DNA from: Candidatus Gastranaerophilales bacterium
GTDB lineage: Bacteria; Cyanobacteriota; Vampirovibrionia; Gastranaerophilales; Gastranaerophilaceae
Assembly (NCBI GenBank): GCA_944325875.1
Contig: CALVBU010000013.1
Span: 1-61,749 of the forward strand
DNA: 61,749 nt
Direction: 5' to 3'
Shown: positions 42,788-51,398 of the stretch, piece after piece
How positions within the stretch are numbered: position 1 is the stretch's first letter
Layout: every line of letters starts with the position of its first letter
Position numbers and translations under genes: made by a program
The notes under the pieces: generated by a model
Database searches by the model: none
What the model saw: only the letters and a program-made list of their open reading frames with translations
Told to the model about the DNA's origin: nothing

Positions 42788-44342
42788 GATATTCCTTTTC
42801 CGTATTTACTTTCCATAAAATATCTTTTGACAAGTTATCTCGAATAACATTAACAGCTTCAATACCACTTAACATTGAATGATCCATATTATTATACTTA
42901 TGTTGTCCGTTCCTGCCGATACAATATAAATTATCTATACTGTTAAGATAATCTTTTACAATGTCAAACTGATTATAAGCTCCAAAATAAGCAGGGTAAG
43001 CCTTTTTAACTTTTACTCTTACAGATTCAATAACATCTTCAGCCTTTACAATACCTAACTTTTCAAGTTCAGATAGCCCAAAAGCAGTCATATCTGCTTC
43101 AGACTTATTCCACAAGTCATCGCCTTCATTACAGAAATACTCAAGGCTGATGAAAACTTTATTTTTAAAATCTTTTACTAAATATGGCGACCAATTATTC
43201 ATAATCTGTAAACGACCGGCTGTGATATCATCCTCTTGAATATAAATCCAACTATCAGGACAAATATTATTAAGTGTCGGAATTTTCGTATTATTTTTTA
43301 GATTTATCTTATTACAGTAAAAACCTGTCAAAATATAATCCCTATATGGTAAATCTTTTGCAATTTCAGAAACATTGTGAGGAACACAATCCCCAAATCC
43401 TAAAACTAAATCTTTTACCGGCATTGAAGATATATAAAAATTACCCTTAAATTTTTCAGCATTGCTACCATTTATAAGAGTATTGACAGCTAAGATTTTA
43501 TTGCCTTCTAAATCAAAATCAATAACCTTTGTATTAAAATGAATTTCTCCACCCATTTTAACGATTTCATCAGCCATAAACTCCCAAACCTGTCCACAGC
43601 CAAATTTTGGATAATAATATTCTTCAATCAAAGAAGTTTCTTTTTCTTTGTTGGAAATCAATTTAAAAGGAGAAAGTATCGCATTTAAAATAGCTTTCGA
43701 TAATGACAACCCCTTAATTCTTTGTTCACCCCATTCTTTTGAAATTTCAGAAGGATGAAGTCCCCATACTTTCTGCGTATATTTTTCAAAAAACATACGG
43801 TACAAAGTTTCGCCAAAACGATTAATCATAAAATCTTCAAGAGTCTTTTCTGGAACTTTATGCACACAAGATTTCAAATAACTCATGCCTGCCTTAAATG
43901 TTCTACCAAGACCCATATTTAAAATAGTAGAAGCCTTTAAACTAATAGGATAATCAAAAAATTTCCTCAAATAAAAAATCCTTGAAACCCTTCTACGCTT
44001 AAGCATAACTCTGTCAGTTTCATCCGGATCTGGACCATTCGGAGATACTGTAATTTCTCTATGTAAGATTTTATCATCAATAGGAGGTTTTCCTTGCAGA
44101 GGGAGAATTTCTTCCCAGAAATCCAAAATCTGCTGATTTTTAGAAAATAATCTATGACCTCCTAAATCAATACCATTACCGTTATAATGGACAGTTCTTG
44201 ATATCCCGCCAACACAATCTAATTCTTCTAAGATAACAGGTTTTATATCATCTGTTTCTTTTAATAAATAATAAGCGGCGCTTAAACCGGCTGGTCCTGC
44301 CCCAATAATAACAGCTACTTTATCCCTATCCTTATTCCCCAT
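42771..44342 (-). CDS. FAD-dependent amine-oxidase-type oxidoreductase (UDP-galactopyranose-mutase-like)
   Basis: The ATG at 44342 is favoured by GAGGGAG 8 nt upstream; an upstream extension to 44420 is not. The 523-residue protein has the dinucleotide fold [17 protein letters not shown] near the N-terminus, then [16 protein letters not shown] and the late [18 protein letters not shown] segment, a pattern typical of the protoporphyrinogen-oxidase/UDP-galactopyranose-mutase-like family found in polysaccharide clusters. It precedes a GT-C transferase with 17 bp overlap, which supports a role in surface glycan precursor chemistry. Exact reaction unknown. Confidence 0.78.
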   Translation of the reverse strand: MGNKDRDKVAVIIGAGPAGLSAAYYLLKETDDIKPVILEELDCVGGISRTVHYNGNGIDLGGHRLFSKNQQILDFWEEILPLQGKPPIDDKILHREITVSPNGPDPDETDRVMLKRRRVSRIFYLRKFFDYPISLKASTILNMGLGRTFKAGMSYLKSCVHKVPEKTLEDFMINRFGETLYRMFFEKYTQKVWGLHPSEISKEWGEQRIKGLSLSKAILNAILSPFKLISNKEKETSLIEEYYYPKFGCGQVWEFMADEIVKMGGEIHFNTKVIDFDLEGNKILAVNTLINGSNAEKFKGNFYISSMPVKDLVLGFGDCVPHNVSEIAKDLPYRDYILTGFYCNKINLKNNTKIPTLNNICPDSWIYIQEDDITAGRLQIMNNWSPYLVKDFKNKVFISLEYFCNEGDDLWNKSEADMTAFGLSELEKLGIVKAEDVIESVRVKVKKAYPAYFGAYNQFDIVKDYLNSIDNLYCIGRNGQHKYNNMDHSMLSGIEAVNVIRDNLSKDILWKVNTEKEYHEVKR

Positions 44343-44399
44343 GTAATACTCCCTCTTATGATTATTATAACAAAAGCGTATAAAATATTGCAATATAAT

Positions 44400-44430
44400 A
44401 AAAAAGACCGGTTTTATCAACCGATCTTTT
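44400..44430 (-). terminator. Terminator of the 51-aa peptide gene
   Basis: Read on the minus strand, AAAAGATCGGTT pairs with AACCGGTCTTTT (one mismatch), followed by more T residues. It closes a transcript that would otherwise have no gene without the small ORF at 44467-44622. Confidence 0.65.
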
Positions 44431-44466
44431 ATTATAAAGCTCTCTTATCTTATGCTTGCAGTACAC

Positions 44467-44622
44467 TTACTTAACAGCTGCAAGTCCTGTTTTAATTCCT
44501 GCATCAGCATTAACGCTTTTTGCAGTAGTAATCGCCATATTACGGCGTTTTCTCGCTCCTCTTAATATAAATTCCACACTGTCGCATACATTACACGAAG
44601 GTGATACAATCTTTTTTAACAT
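44467..44622 (-). CDS. 51-aa Cys-x-x-Cys peptide, function unknown
   Basis: A short gene with a good ribosome site (AAGGAG, 8 nt before the ATG) and its own terminator. The product starts MLKKIVSPSCNVCDSVEF, has a basic RGARKRRN centre and an Ala/Lys/Thr-rich tail ending in AAVK. The CNVC pair (C10, C13) could bind metal or form a thioether or disulfide. There is no signal peptide. It lies between the FAD oxidoreductase and a pilin gene, on the same strand as both. It could be a regulatory peptide, a zinc-binding protein or a modified peptide precursor; none of these is shown. The overlapping + frame has no ribosome site. Confidence 0.55.
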   Translation of the reverse strand: MLKKIVSPSCNVCDSVEFILRGARKRRNMAITTAKSVNADAGIKTGLAAVK

Positions 44623-44726
44623 ATATAAAATTCTCCTTGAGTTCACTGATTACATATTTTGTATCGGATAATTCATATGAAAACTTTAAAATTTAAAATA
44701 GATTGTAACAAAATTTAAAGATAATA

Positions 44727-45419
44727 TTATTTACTGCATTTAGTTTTCGTATTGTAATCCAAATCAGCACAATGGAGATAATCCATATTGCCATTAACGA
44801 TAACCCATCCTGTGCATCGAGAATAATTTGAGCCGTTTAAGCAGTAATTTTTAAATGTATTATTATCGGTACCAAAAGGTTCAATTCTATGTTTCCGAAT
44901 AACAAATGCAAAAGTTAGTTTTTCACGTTTTTCTTTATTTGAATAATATTTATTATCAGTTAATAAATAAAAGTCCCCGCAATAAGCATCATCAGAAGTA
45001 CATTCGGAAGGCAGCAACCACATCGAAATAATAGAATTTCCATCAGGCATTACATAACCTCTTGTCTTATCATTAACATTTGCATTAATTTTCTTATATT
45101 CAATATTTTTTAAGTATGGTTTTATAATTTGAAAAAATTTATCATAATTTTCCACAGACTCATCTGAATGAATATCATTACCATCATCATCTTGAGTACG
45201 AGAGGAATCAGTAAGTCCCCACGTATCAATCGTTCCATTTTCAAGTACAGCCTGAGTATAAGCTTGAGAAAACACACTATAAAACTTTTTCACACGGGTC
45301 ACTGTCTCTTTTTCTCTGTAATCTTGAATAATTTCCGGTAGAGTCATTGCGGCAACTATTCCGATTATGCCAAGTGTTACTAATACTTCAGCTAATGTAA
45401 ATGCCTTTTTCATAAACAT
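44727..45419 (-). CDS. Type IV pilin-like protein (prepilin)
   Basis: A 230-residue pilin-like protein. The leader MFMKKA precedes FTLAEVLVTLGIIGIVAAMTLP, with Glu at mature position 5. As in the gene at 26723, Ala replaces Gly before the cleavage site. AAGGAG lies 6 nt before the ATG. The C-terminal domain has several Cys residues (such as ECTSDDAYC, KNYC, RCTGW, LHCADL) and ends NTKTKCSK. It differs strongly from the first pilin beyond the helix. Likely a minor pilin or pseudopilin. Confidence 0.85.
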   Translation of the reverse strand: MFMKKAFTLAEVLVTLGIIGIVAAMTLPEIIQDYREKETVTRVKKFYSVFSQAYTQAVLENGTIDTWGLTDSSRTQDDDGNDIHSDESVENYDKFFQIIKPYLKNIEYKKINANVNDKTRGYVMPDGNSIISMWLLPSECTSDDAYCGDFYLLTDNKYYSNKEKREKLTFAFVIRKHRIEPFGTDNNTFKNYCLNGSNYSRCTGWVIVNGNMDYLHCADLDYNTKTKCSK

Positions 45420-45544
45420 ATCGATCTCCTTTATTAAAAAATATTAAACTTTTTATAATTATATAGCTTTATCCATTCCTTTATAGTCATGAATTTTACT
45501 ATTTGACTAAAAACATGTCAATATATTTATAAAAGAGAATAAAA

Positions 45545-45772
45545 ATGAGTATAAGAACTGATATAAAAACAATTCTTGCAGAAAATGATGTATCCATAAC
45601 CCAGCTTGCCAAAGAAATGACAACGAAAACAGGGAAGTTTTATTCGCAATCAAATATTTCACAAAAACTACTTAGAGGAACATTAAAATTTGAAGAAGCA
45701 AAATTGATTGGTGAAATTTTGGGATACGAATTAAAATATGTGAGAACAAAACCCTACAACTATATAAAATAA
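45545..45772 (+). CDS. Small HTH DNA-binding protein, 75 aa
   Basis: A 75-residue protein consisting of one helix-turn-helix-like domain: IKTILAENDVSITQLAKEM, then TGKFYSQSNISQKLLRGTLKFEEA, and LIGEILGYELKYVRTK. It resembles small Cro/C1-type regulators with an elongated turn. It is divergent from the pilin gene at 45419, which it may regulate, and converges with the ADP-ribosyltransferase-like gene through a shared terminator. Confidence 0.72.
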   Translation: MSIRTDIKTILAENDVSITQLAKEMTTKTGKFYSQSNISQKLLRGTLKFEEAKLIGEILGYELKYVRTKPYNYIK

Positions 45773-45801
45773 AAAAACGGAGGCAGAAACCTCCGTTTTT
45801 T
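45772..45801. terminator. Bidirectional terminator
   Basis: AAAAAACGGAGG and CCTCCGTTTTTT make a perfect 12-bp stem around CAGAAA. It serves both the HTH gene on + and the ADP-ribosyltransferase-like gene ending at 45804 on -. Confidence 0.9.
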
Positions 45802-45803
45802 GA

Positions 45804-47087
45804 CTATTCAATAATTTGAATTAATTTCGGATCAAGAGCTGCAAAATATTTACATCCTGCAGTATAAGATTGTCCACTGCCTATTATACCTTGATAACCT
45901 TTTTCAAAGATTTTTCGTTGTAAATATTCTCTGATAACCGCTTCGCCATAATCTGCAGCCTCTTGTTCAGAAACACCTTTTGAAGTTAAATGTTTATACA
46001 TTCTCATATTATTACCACATTTGATATCATCTAACAGATTTGTATCAACTTCTGCAATCTTGCCGTTAAATTTAGCTTTTATAACAGCACTTCCATAATC
46101 AGGGTCTTTTGCAACAGAAAAATATGTTCCGCCAACACCGTCTAAATGTCCGTGTTTTGGAGCGATTCTCGGATTAAAACCTTCTTTAAGAATACTTGCT
46201 TTTGCTTCAGGAGTTGTTGCGTGATAGAAATATTCTACTTTACCGTTATACGGCTTAATTAAATCATCAAGAGAAACAGTTCCTGCAGATTCAACAAAGC
46301 CTTTGTGAAGTTTACCGTCTTTATCAAGCATAACTTTATCAAGCTCTGTCATATGATCATCAACATATTTTTTTGAGAAATCCAGAGCTCGTTCAAATTC
46401 TGCCTGTTTTTTGGCAAGTCGAGCAGCTTCGGCATCAGCCTTTTTCTTAGCTGCTTCTGTTGCCTTTGCTTCCGCCTCTTTTAGAGCTTTTGCACTCTCA
46501 TCATTTTTATTTACGGTTTTGGGCTCATCTTTAGTCTTAGGATTTTCATCCACAGCTGTTTTTGAATTATTATTTTTAGTTTCTGTCTTCGTTTCTACTT
46601 TTGAAGAATTTGTATCCAGCTTTTGAGATGGTTCTTCTGCTTTAGGTACATTTGAATTAGTATTCTGTTGAGGCTTTGAATTATTATTAGTTGAACTTAC
46701 TGTAGATTCTGCCTTGCCAGATGCAATAGTAGAGCCTGACTTTTTAGATTTATTCAAATCGTCTGCAGCATTTTCGGCAGCGTCTTTTAAAGGTTTTGAT
46801 TCGCTCTTTATTGTTTTTAAAATTGCGTTAACATGTTTTCCTTTAGCAAAAATGTAATCTCCTGCAATAGCAGCCCCTAACGCAAGTAAAGAGAATATAC
46901 CTACTTTTGCAGTTTTTGAAAGTTCTTTTTTAGGTTCTTCCTGTTTATTAGATAATTCAACAGTATCATATTGAGGTTTTGTTTGATATCCTGAATACTG
47001 ATTAGCCGAATAATTATTCACATCCCCACAAAAATATGGTGTATAATAATTTTGATAAAAATTTCCATAACCTAAAGGTTCTAACAT
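45804..47087 (-). CDS. Membrane-anchored protein with ADP-ribosyltransferase-like C-terminal domain
   Basis: A 427-residue protein. The N-terminal 58 residues are Tyr/Asn-rich and contain DTVELSNK (41-48); a hydrophobic helix follows (about 61-82, KVGIFSLLALGAAIAGDYIF), then a low-complexity Ser/Thr/Asn/Lys linker (about 95-198), an Ala/Glu/Lys coiled coil (199-235) and a C-terminal domain (about 240-427). That domain has YFYHATTPEAKASILKEGF (H289), GGTYFSVAKDP (Y322) and the ending CKYFAALDPKLIQI, which fit the H-Y-x layout of ART/PARP-fold NAD-dependent transferases. The third catalytic residue is not clear. It could modify a protein or act as a toxin. Promoter and RBS (AGGTG) are its own. 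Confidence 0.65.
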   Translation of the reverse strand: MLEPLGYGNFYQNYYTPYFCGDVNNYSANQYSGYQTKPQYDTVELSNKQEEPKKELSKTAKVGIFSLLALGAAIAGDYIFAKGKHVNAILKTIKSESKPLKDAAENAADDLNKSKKSGSTIASGKAESTVSSTNNNSKPQQNTNSNVPKAEEPSQKLDTNSSKVETKTETKNNNSKTAVDENPKTKDEPKTVNKNDESAKALKEAEAKATEAAKKKADAEAARLAKKQAEFERALDFSKKYVDDHMTELDKVMLDKDGKLHKGFVESAGTVSLDDLIKPYNGKVEYFYHATTPEAKASILKEGFNPRIAPKHGHLDGVGGTYFSVAKDPDYGSAVIKAKFNGKIAEVDTNLLDDIKCGNNMRMYKHLTSKGVSEQEAADYGEAVIREYLQRKIFEKGYQGIIGSGQSYTAGCKYFAALDPKLIQIIE

Positions 47088-47156
47088 AACATAACACCTA
47101 TATTACCTAACCTTATTATTATAAAGTATTTTTACTCCTAAAAATTGCGTTTTGGT

Positions 47157-47185
47157 TGAAATCTTTTTATCATTTGTGCTAAAAT
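47157..47185 (+). promoter_or_regulatory. Promoter of ilvC
   Basis: TTGAAA (47157-47162), about 17-18 bp, then TAAAAT (47180-47185) preceded by TGC as an extended -10. The predicted start, near 47192, lies after the upstream GTG at 47189, which supports the ATG at 47222 as the ilvC start. Confidence 0.5.
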
Positions 47186-47221
47186 CAGGTGACGGAGTAT
47201 AAACTGAAAGAAGGGTTAAAT

Positions 47222-48247
47222 ATGGACAGTCTTAAAATATATCTTGATAAAGATATTGATAAAAATTTAATTAAGCATAAGACAATTGCAATAATTGGAT
47301 TTGGTTCTCAAGGATACGGCCAATCAACAAATTTAAAAGATAGCGGATGTGACGTAATCTTGGGGCTTCGCACAGGCGGAAATTCCGAAAAAAAAGCTAC
47401 TGAATACGGATTTCGCACAATGTCAATTGAAGATGCCGTTAAATTTGCAGATATAGTCCAAATACTTATACCTGATGAAATTCAAGCAAAAGTTTATGAA
47501 GAACAAATTAAACCATATTTAAGAGCTGGACAATATTTGATGTTCTCTCACGGATTTAATATTCACTACAAAAAAATAGTAGCACCTGATGACGTCAACG
47601 TCATAATGGTTGCGCCAAAAGGCCCTGGACATACGGTGAGAAGTGAATATTTGGAAGGCAAAGGCGTTCCATCATTAATTGCAGTATATCAAGACCCTTC
47701 AGGGGATTCAAAAGAAGTTGCTCTATCCTACGCTTCTGCAATTGGTGCAGGTCGTGCGGGAATTATTGAAACAACATTCAAAGAAGAAACTGAAACTGAC
47801 CTTTTTGGAGAACAGGCTGTAATTTGCGGCGGAGTATCAGCACTTATAAAAGCCGGATTTGAAACTTTAGTCGATGCAGGTTATTCACCTTATATGGCTT
47901 ACTTTGAAGTTTTACACGAAATGAAACTTTTAGTTGATTTAATAAATCAAGGTGGACTTGCTGATATGAGATATTCAATTTCTAACACAGCAGAATATGG
48001 CGATATGACAAGAGGTCCTAGAGTTATCGGAGAACAATCAAGACAAGCAATGAAAGATCTTTTAGCCGATATTCAAAGCGGAGCATTTGCAAACGAATTT
48101 CTTAACGAAATGGAGTCTGGCTGTCATAAGTTTAATGAACTTAGAAAAGAAAATGCTGACCATTTAATAGAAAAAGTCGGTGAAGAAATTCGTTCATCAT
48201 TTGTATGGGGCAACAAAAATAAAATTATTGATAAGAATAGGAATTAA
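47222..48247 (+). CDS. ilvC: Ketol-acid reductoisomerase IlvC
   Basis: IlvC converts acetolactate to 2,3-dihydroxyisovalerate (valine and leucine route) and the isoleucine counterpart, with NADPH and Mg2+. The class I 341-residue form has [18 protein letters not shown] (nucleotide site, about 25-42), [22 protein letters not shown] (about 130-151, in two halves), the acidic metal-binding residues in [10 protein letters not shown] (about 195-204) and the C-terminal [15 protein letters not shown]. The start is the ATG after AAGGG. It is not linked to ilvB or ilvD here; the nuclease gene follows after 2 bp. Confidence 0.95.
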   Translation: MDSLKIYLDKDIDKNLIKHKTIAIIGFGSQGYGQSTNLKDSGCDVILGLRTGGNSEKKATEYGFRTMSIEDAVKFADIVQILIPDEIQAKVYEEQIKPYLRAGQYLMFSHGFNIHYKKIVAPDDVNVIMVAPKGPGHTVRSEYLEGKGVPSLIAVYQDPSGDSKEVALSYASAIGAGRAGIIETTFKEETETDLFGEQAVICGGVSALIKAGFETLVDAGYSPYMAYFEVLHEMKLLVDLINQGGLADMRYSISNTAEYGDMTRGPRVIGEQSRQAMKDLLADIQSGAFANEFLNEMESGCHKFNELRKENADHLIEKVGEEIRSSFVWGNKNKIIDKNRN

Positions 48248-48249
48248 AA

Positions 48250-49089
48250 ATGTCATTTGATACTGAATCAATTTATGAAGTAGTAATATTTTCAATAGGT
48301 GATACTAAAGCTGGGACCAAAATGGGTAAACTTCAACTTAAAAATACTGAAGATGACTCCATTTTGAACTGTATTTTATGGGAAGAGACCCTAAATCGAA
48401 TTGACAGCAAAGTTTTTCGTTGCGGAAACCTTTTAAGGCTTATATCAGCCTCCTTTAACGAAAAATTCAACAACTGCCTTGTATCTGCTGTGGAACTTGT
48501 TAAAGAAGCTAAAATGGGACTTAATGAACAAGAGCAGGAAAGAGTTTACACAGAACTCACCGGATACATTGATAAAATTCACAATGAAAAATTGAAAACA
48601 TTCCTAACAACCTTTTTTACAGAACACAAAGATAAAATAAAAGTTACACCAGCCGCTAAGGTTATGCATCACAACTATATTGGCGGGCTTATGGTGCACA
48701 CTTTGGAATGTTTAAAATATGCTGATATAAATATGGATTTATCCGACTATAAATTCAATAAAGATGATATATACGCAGCCTGCATACTTCATGATATCGG
48801 CAAAATTTTTGAATATACAATCGATTTGGAATCCGGAATTATTGATTATGATGAAAACTTTAGAAAAGAATGGCTTTCACATTCTCAATACGGATTTGCA
48901 ATATGTATGACTAACGGATTTAAGGAAATCGCACGAATGATTGCAGCTCACCATGGAAGAACTGATTGGGGAGCAATCATAGACTTGGATCAAAGAGACC
49001 TTGAGCCTGAGTTGTATTTTATACATCTAATCGATAATTTATCTGCTAAATTCGGAAAAATTAATGTAGCCCAACTTGAAGAAAATTAA
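48250..49089 (+). CDS. YhaM-like 3'-5' exoribonuclease (OB fold plus HD domain)
   Basis: A 279-residue protein with an N-terminal OB-fold-like part (about 1-95) and an HD phosphohydrolase domain. The HD residues are visible: HHNYIGGLMVHTLECL (about 142-157), ILHDIGK (about 178-184), the AHHGRTDWGA segment near 237-246 and LIDNLSAKFG near the end. This order is that of the YhaM family, which degrades RNA and DNA from the 3' end. It follows ilvC by 2 bp and precedes the first thymidylate kinase gene by 10 bp. Confidence 0.87.
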   Translation: MSFDTESIYEVVIFSIGDTKAGTKMGKLQLKNTEDDSILNCILWEETLNRIDSKVFRCGNLLRLISASFNEKFNNCLVSAVELVKEAKMGLNEQEQERVYTELTGYIDKIHNEKLKTFLTTFFTEHKDKIKVTPAAKVMHHNYIGGLMVHTLECLKYADINMDLSDYKFNKDDIYAACILHDIGKIFEYTIDLESGIIDYDENFRKEWLSHSQYGFAICMTNGFKEIARMIAAHHGRTDWGAIIDLDQRDLEPELYFIHLIDNLSAKFGKINVAQLEEN

Positions 49090-49099
49090 GGAGAAAAAA

Positions 49100-49774
49100 T
49101 TGGGAAGACTGACTGAAAAACATAACTTAAAAGGAACTCTTGTTTGTGTAGAAGGGATTGACGGTTCAGGAAAATCTACACAGCTTGCACTTTTGCGAGA
49201 TTGGTTAAAATCAATCGGGCAAGATGTAATATTTACAGAATGGAATTCTTCTGAACTTATCAGTCAGACTACAAAACTTGCGAAAAAGAAAAATATGTTA
49301 TCGCCAAGAACATTCTCCCTTCTTCACGCTGTAGACTTTGCTGATCGTGCAAAGCAAGTTATTGCACCAGCGTTAAAGGCAGGATTTATCGTTCTTGCCG
49401 ACAGATATGCCTATACAGCATTCGCCCGTGATGTAGCAAGAGGTGTTGATGCTCAATGGGTTCGTAAGGTATACGACTTTGCATATAAACCAGACCTTGC
49501 AGTATATTTTGATATCGATCCAAAAACCTCTTTAGAAAGAATTTGCTTCAATCGAACACCAAAATTTTATGAAGCAGGTATGGATTTAAAACTAAGCAAT
49601 GACCCTTATGAAAGCTATATGATTTTCCAAGGCAGAGTCATAAATGAATACAAAAAAATGGTTAAAGAATTCGGATTAATTAAACTTGATGCCAATGATT
49701 CAATTCATTCAAAACAAGTTAAAATCAGAGAATTATTAAAAGAAGTTCTCCGCGAAAAAGGGATTGAGGTGTAG
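49100..49774 (+). CDS. tmk: Thymidylate kinase (first of tandem pair)
   Basis: dTMP kinase phosphorylates dTMP to dTDP with ATP. The TTG at 49100 is chosen because AAGGAG lies 6 nt upstream, directly after the previous stop; the product has 224 residues. Visible: P-loop EGIDGSGKSTQL (about 19-30), the DRYAYTAFARD segment with the DR(Y/H) motif (about 95-105), and FDIDPKTSLERI. It is followed after 2 bp by a paralogue, so the cell has two such enzymes in one operon. Confidence 0.85.
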   Translation: MGRLTEKHNLKGTLVCVEGIDGSGKSTQLALLRDWLKSIGQDVIFTEWNSSELISQTTKLAKKKNMLSPRTFSLLHAVDFADRAKQVIAPALKAGFIVLADRYAYTAFARDVARGVDAQWVRKVYDFAYKPDLAVYFDIDPKTSLERICFNRTPKFYEAGMDLKLSNDPYESYMIFQGRVINEYKKMVKEFGLIKLDANDSIHSKQVKIRELLKEVLREKGIEV

Positions 49775-49776
49775 AG

Positions 49777-50445
49777 ATGAAACATAAAACAAAAAACGGA
49801 TATGAAGGACTTTTAATCGTAATAGAAGGTACTGACGGTTCGGGAAAATCTACACAACTGGAACTTTTGAAACGCTCTATTCAAGATAAATCTTATGGAG
49901 TTATGGTATCAGAATGGAAAACTTCAAGACTTATCGCAAATGTTATTGACGATGCTAAAGAACGAAACCTTTTAAACGCAACTACATATAGCCTACTATA
50001 TGCGGCTGATTTTGCAGACAGACTTGAGAACCAAATAATCCCTGCATTAAAATCAGGTTTTATTGTTCTTTTAGACAGATACTTCTATACCGCACTAGCG
50101 CGTGATGTTGTAAGAGGGCAAGATATTGAATGGGTAAAAAACCTCTATGAATACGCACCAGAACCTGATTTGGTATTTTACCTCGATATGCCTGTCGATA
50201 TTTTATTAAAACGTATTATTGGAACTACAGGTTTGGATTTTTATGAAAGCGGTCGTGATGTCGGATTTTCTACAGACTTTTATAACAGCTTTGAAATATA
50301 CCAAAATAAATGTCTTGAACAATATAATTCAATGAAATCAGAATATAATTTCATAAGCATTGACGGTACAAAATCAATTCAAGAAATCCATAAAATTATG
50401 AATGATGAAGTTCAAAAATTATTGGATTCCGGAATTCTTGCATAA
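49777..50445 (+). CDS. Thymidylate kinase-like protein (second of tandem pair)
   Basis: A 222-residue paralogue of the preceding kinase. It keeps the P-loop EGTDGSGKSTQL (about 17-28), LLDRYFYTALARD (about 92-104) and FYLDMPVDILLKRI, but differs in the lid and C-terminal part (FYESGRDVGFS). Two tandem dTMP-kinase-like genes are unusual; one may act on another nucleotide (dUMP, dCMP or a modified base precursor), or the two may form a heterodimer. Divergence makes a simple recent duplication unlikely. Start ATG at 49777, GAGGT upstream. Confidence 0.8.
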   Translation: MKHKTKNGYEGLLIVIEGTDGSGKSTQLELLKRSIQDKSYGVMVSEWKTSRLIANVIDDAKERNLLNATTYSLLYAADFADRLENQIIPALKSGFIVLLDRYFYTALARDVVRGQDIEWVKNLYEYAPEPDLVFYLDMPVDILLKRIIGTTGLDFYESGRDVGFSTDFYNSFEIYQNKCLEQYNSMKSEYNFISIDGTKSIQEIHKIMNDEVQKLLDSGILA

Positions 50446-50611
50446 TAGGGGAATTTGATAAAAATAAAACTCTCGAAATCCAGTTTTTTCAAGGGTTTGT
50501 TACAATAAAATACAAAAATTTACTTTATGAAACATTTTGATTTTTTCGGCATGGTTTGTGCTACATTAAAGTTATTGAAGGTTAAGACACAGAGTTTAAG
50601 GAGATTTATTA

Positions 50612-51313
50612 ATGTCTGAATACTTGAGCAAAGAAGAGATTAAGCAATGGAGAAGCTCATTAGAAAAAATTACGTTGGAAGAATTTGCTGCAAGACTGGG
50701 GAAAAAAATTGAAGAAGCCAAGCCTACAAATGACTTAATTGATATTGTATTGCAAGGTAAACCGGTTATGTCCTCAGAAGATACTTGGACTCAAACTAAA
50801 GGGGAAAGAATTAGCACTATTGCTCAAAGAGCTTATGAAAGAGAACAGGAAATTGCACCTTCACCGTTCTCAATTTCAAGAATAAAAATTGATGCAGATG
50901 TAGAGCCAGTAAAACCTACAAAAGTAAAAGAAACTAAAACTACTACTAAATCTGCAAAAACTGTAAAAACTACAAAAGCTAAAACTGAAAAAGTTGTAGA
51001 AAAGAAAACAACTAAAGCTACAAAAACAACATCAAAAGCTACAAAAGCAAAAACAATAAAAGCTGAAATTGAGTCTGATTCTTTAAGAGAAGAAGTAAGA
51101 GTAGTATTCAAAAAAGCTTTAACAGATAGAGAACAAAAAGTTTTCGATCACTTTGCAAAAAATAAAAACCAAGTTGTATACGCAAAAGATCTTGCATCAC
51201 TTTTGGATTTGCCAAGAGATTATGTTTATAAATACATTAAAAACTTACGTGCGAAAATTGAAGGCGAAAAGCTGGAAAATGCTGAAAAAGGTGGATTTAT
51301 TTTACACGTATAA
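50612..51313 (+). CDS. OmpR/PhoB-type winged-helix protein with lysine-rich linker
   Basis: A 233-residue protein in three parts. The N-terminal region (1-100) is unrecognised, with TLEEFAARLGKKIEEA in front. Residues about 101-150 are a Lys/Thr/Ala repeat (KTTKSAKTVKTTKAK and so on), like histone H1 or AlgP tails. The C-terminal 65 residues (TDREQKVFDHFAKNKNQVV, DLASLLDLPRDYVYKYIKNLRAKI, GGFILHV) match the OmpR/PhoB winged-helix DNA-binding domain, including the LRxKI and glycine-rich end. No receiver domain exists, so it may be a nucleoid-type or non-phosphorylated regulator. GGAGA is 8 nt before the ATG. A terminator follows. Confidence 0.7.
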   Translation: MSEYLSKEEIKQWRSSLEKITLEEFAARLGKKIEEAKPTNDLIDIVLQGKPVMSSEDTWTQTKGERISTIAQRAYEREQEIAPSPFSISRIKIDADVEPVKPTKVKETKTTTKSAKTVKTTKAKTEKVVEKKTTKATKTTSKATKAKTIKAEIESDSLREEVRVVFKKALTDREQKVFDHFAKNKNQVVYAKDLASLLDLPRDYVYKYIKNLRAKIEGEKLENAEKGGFILHV

Positions 51314-51334
51314 TCAACTAGATTAAGAATAGCA

Positions 51335-51362
51335 AAAAGCGGAGCTAACACTCCGCTTTTTT
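51335..51362 (+). terminator. Terminator after the winged-helix gene
   Basis: AAAAGCGGAG (51335-51344) pairs with CTCCGCTTTT (51351-51360) around CTAACA, then two more T residues. It separates this gene from the convergent radical SAM gene. Confidence 0.85.
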
Positions 51363-51398
51363 AATCTTTATTTTTTATATTTTTATAAAAAACTACGA

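Noticed and set aside
44456-44671. Open frame of 71 codons on +
   Set aside because: No ribosome site; it is antisense to the better supported 51-aa peptide gene.
46381-46800. Low-complexity Ser/Thr/Asn/Lys stretch that looked like a repeat array
   Set aside because: It is the coding sequence of a disordered linker in the ART-like protein; there are no regular direct repeats or spacers, so it is not CRISPR.
50930-51065. Short A-rich repeats in the + strand
   Set aside because: They are the codons of the Lys/Thr-rich linker of the winged-helix protein, not a DNA repeat element.
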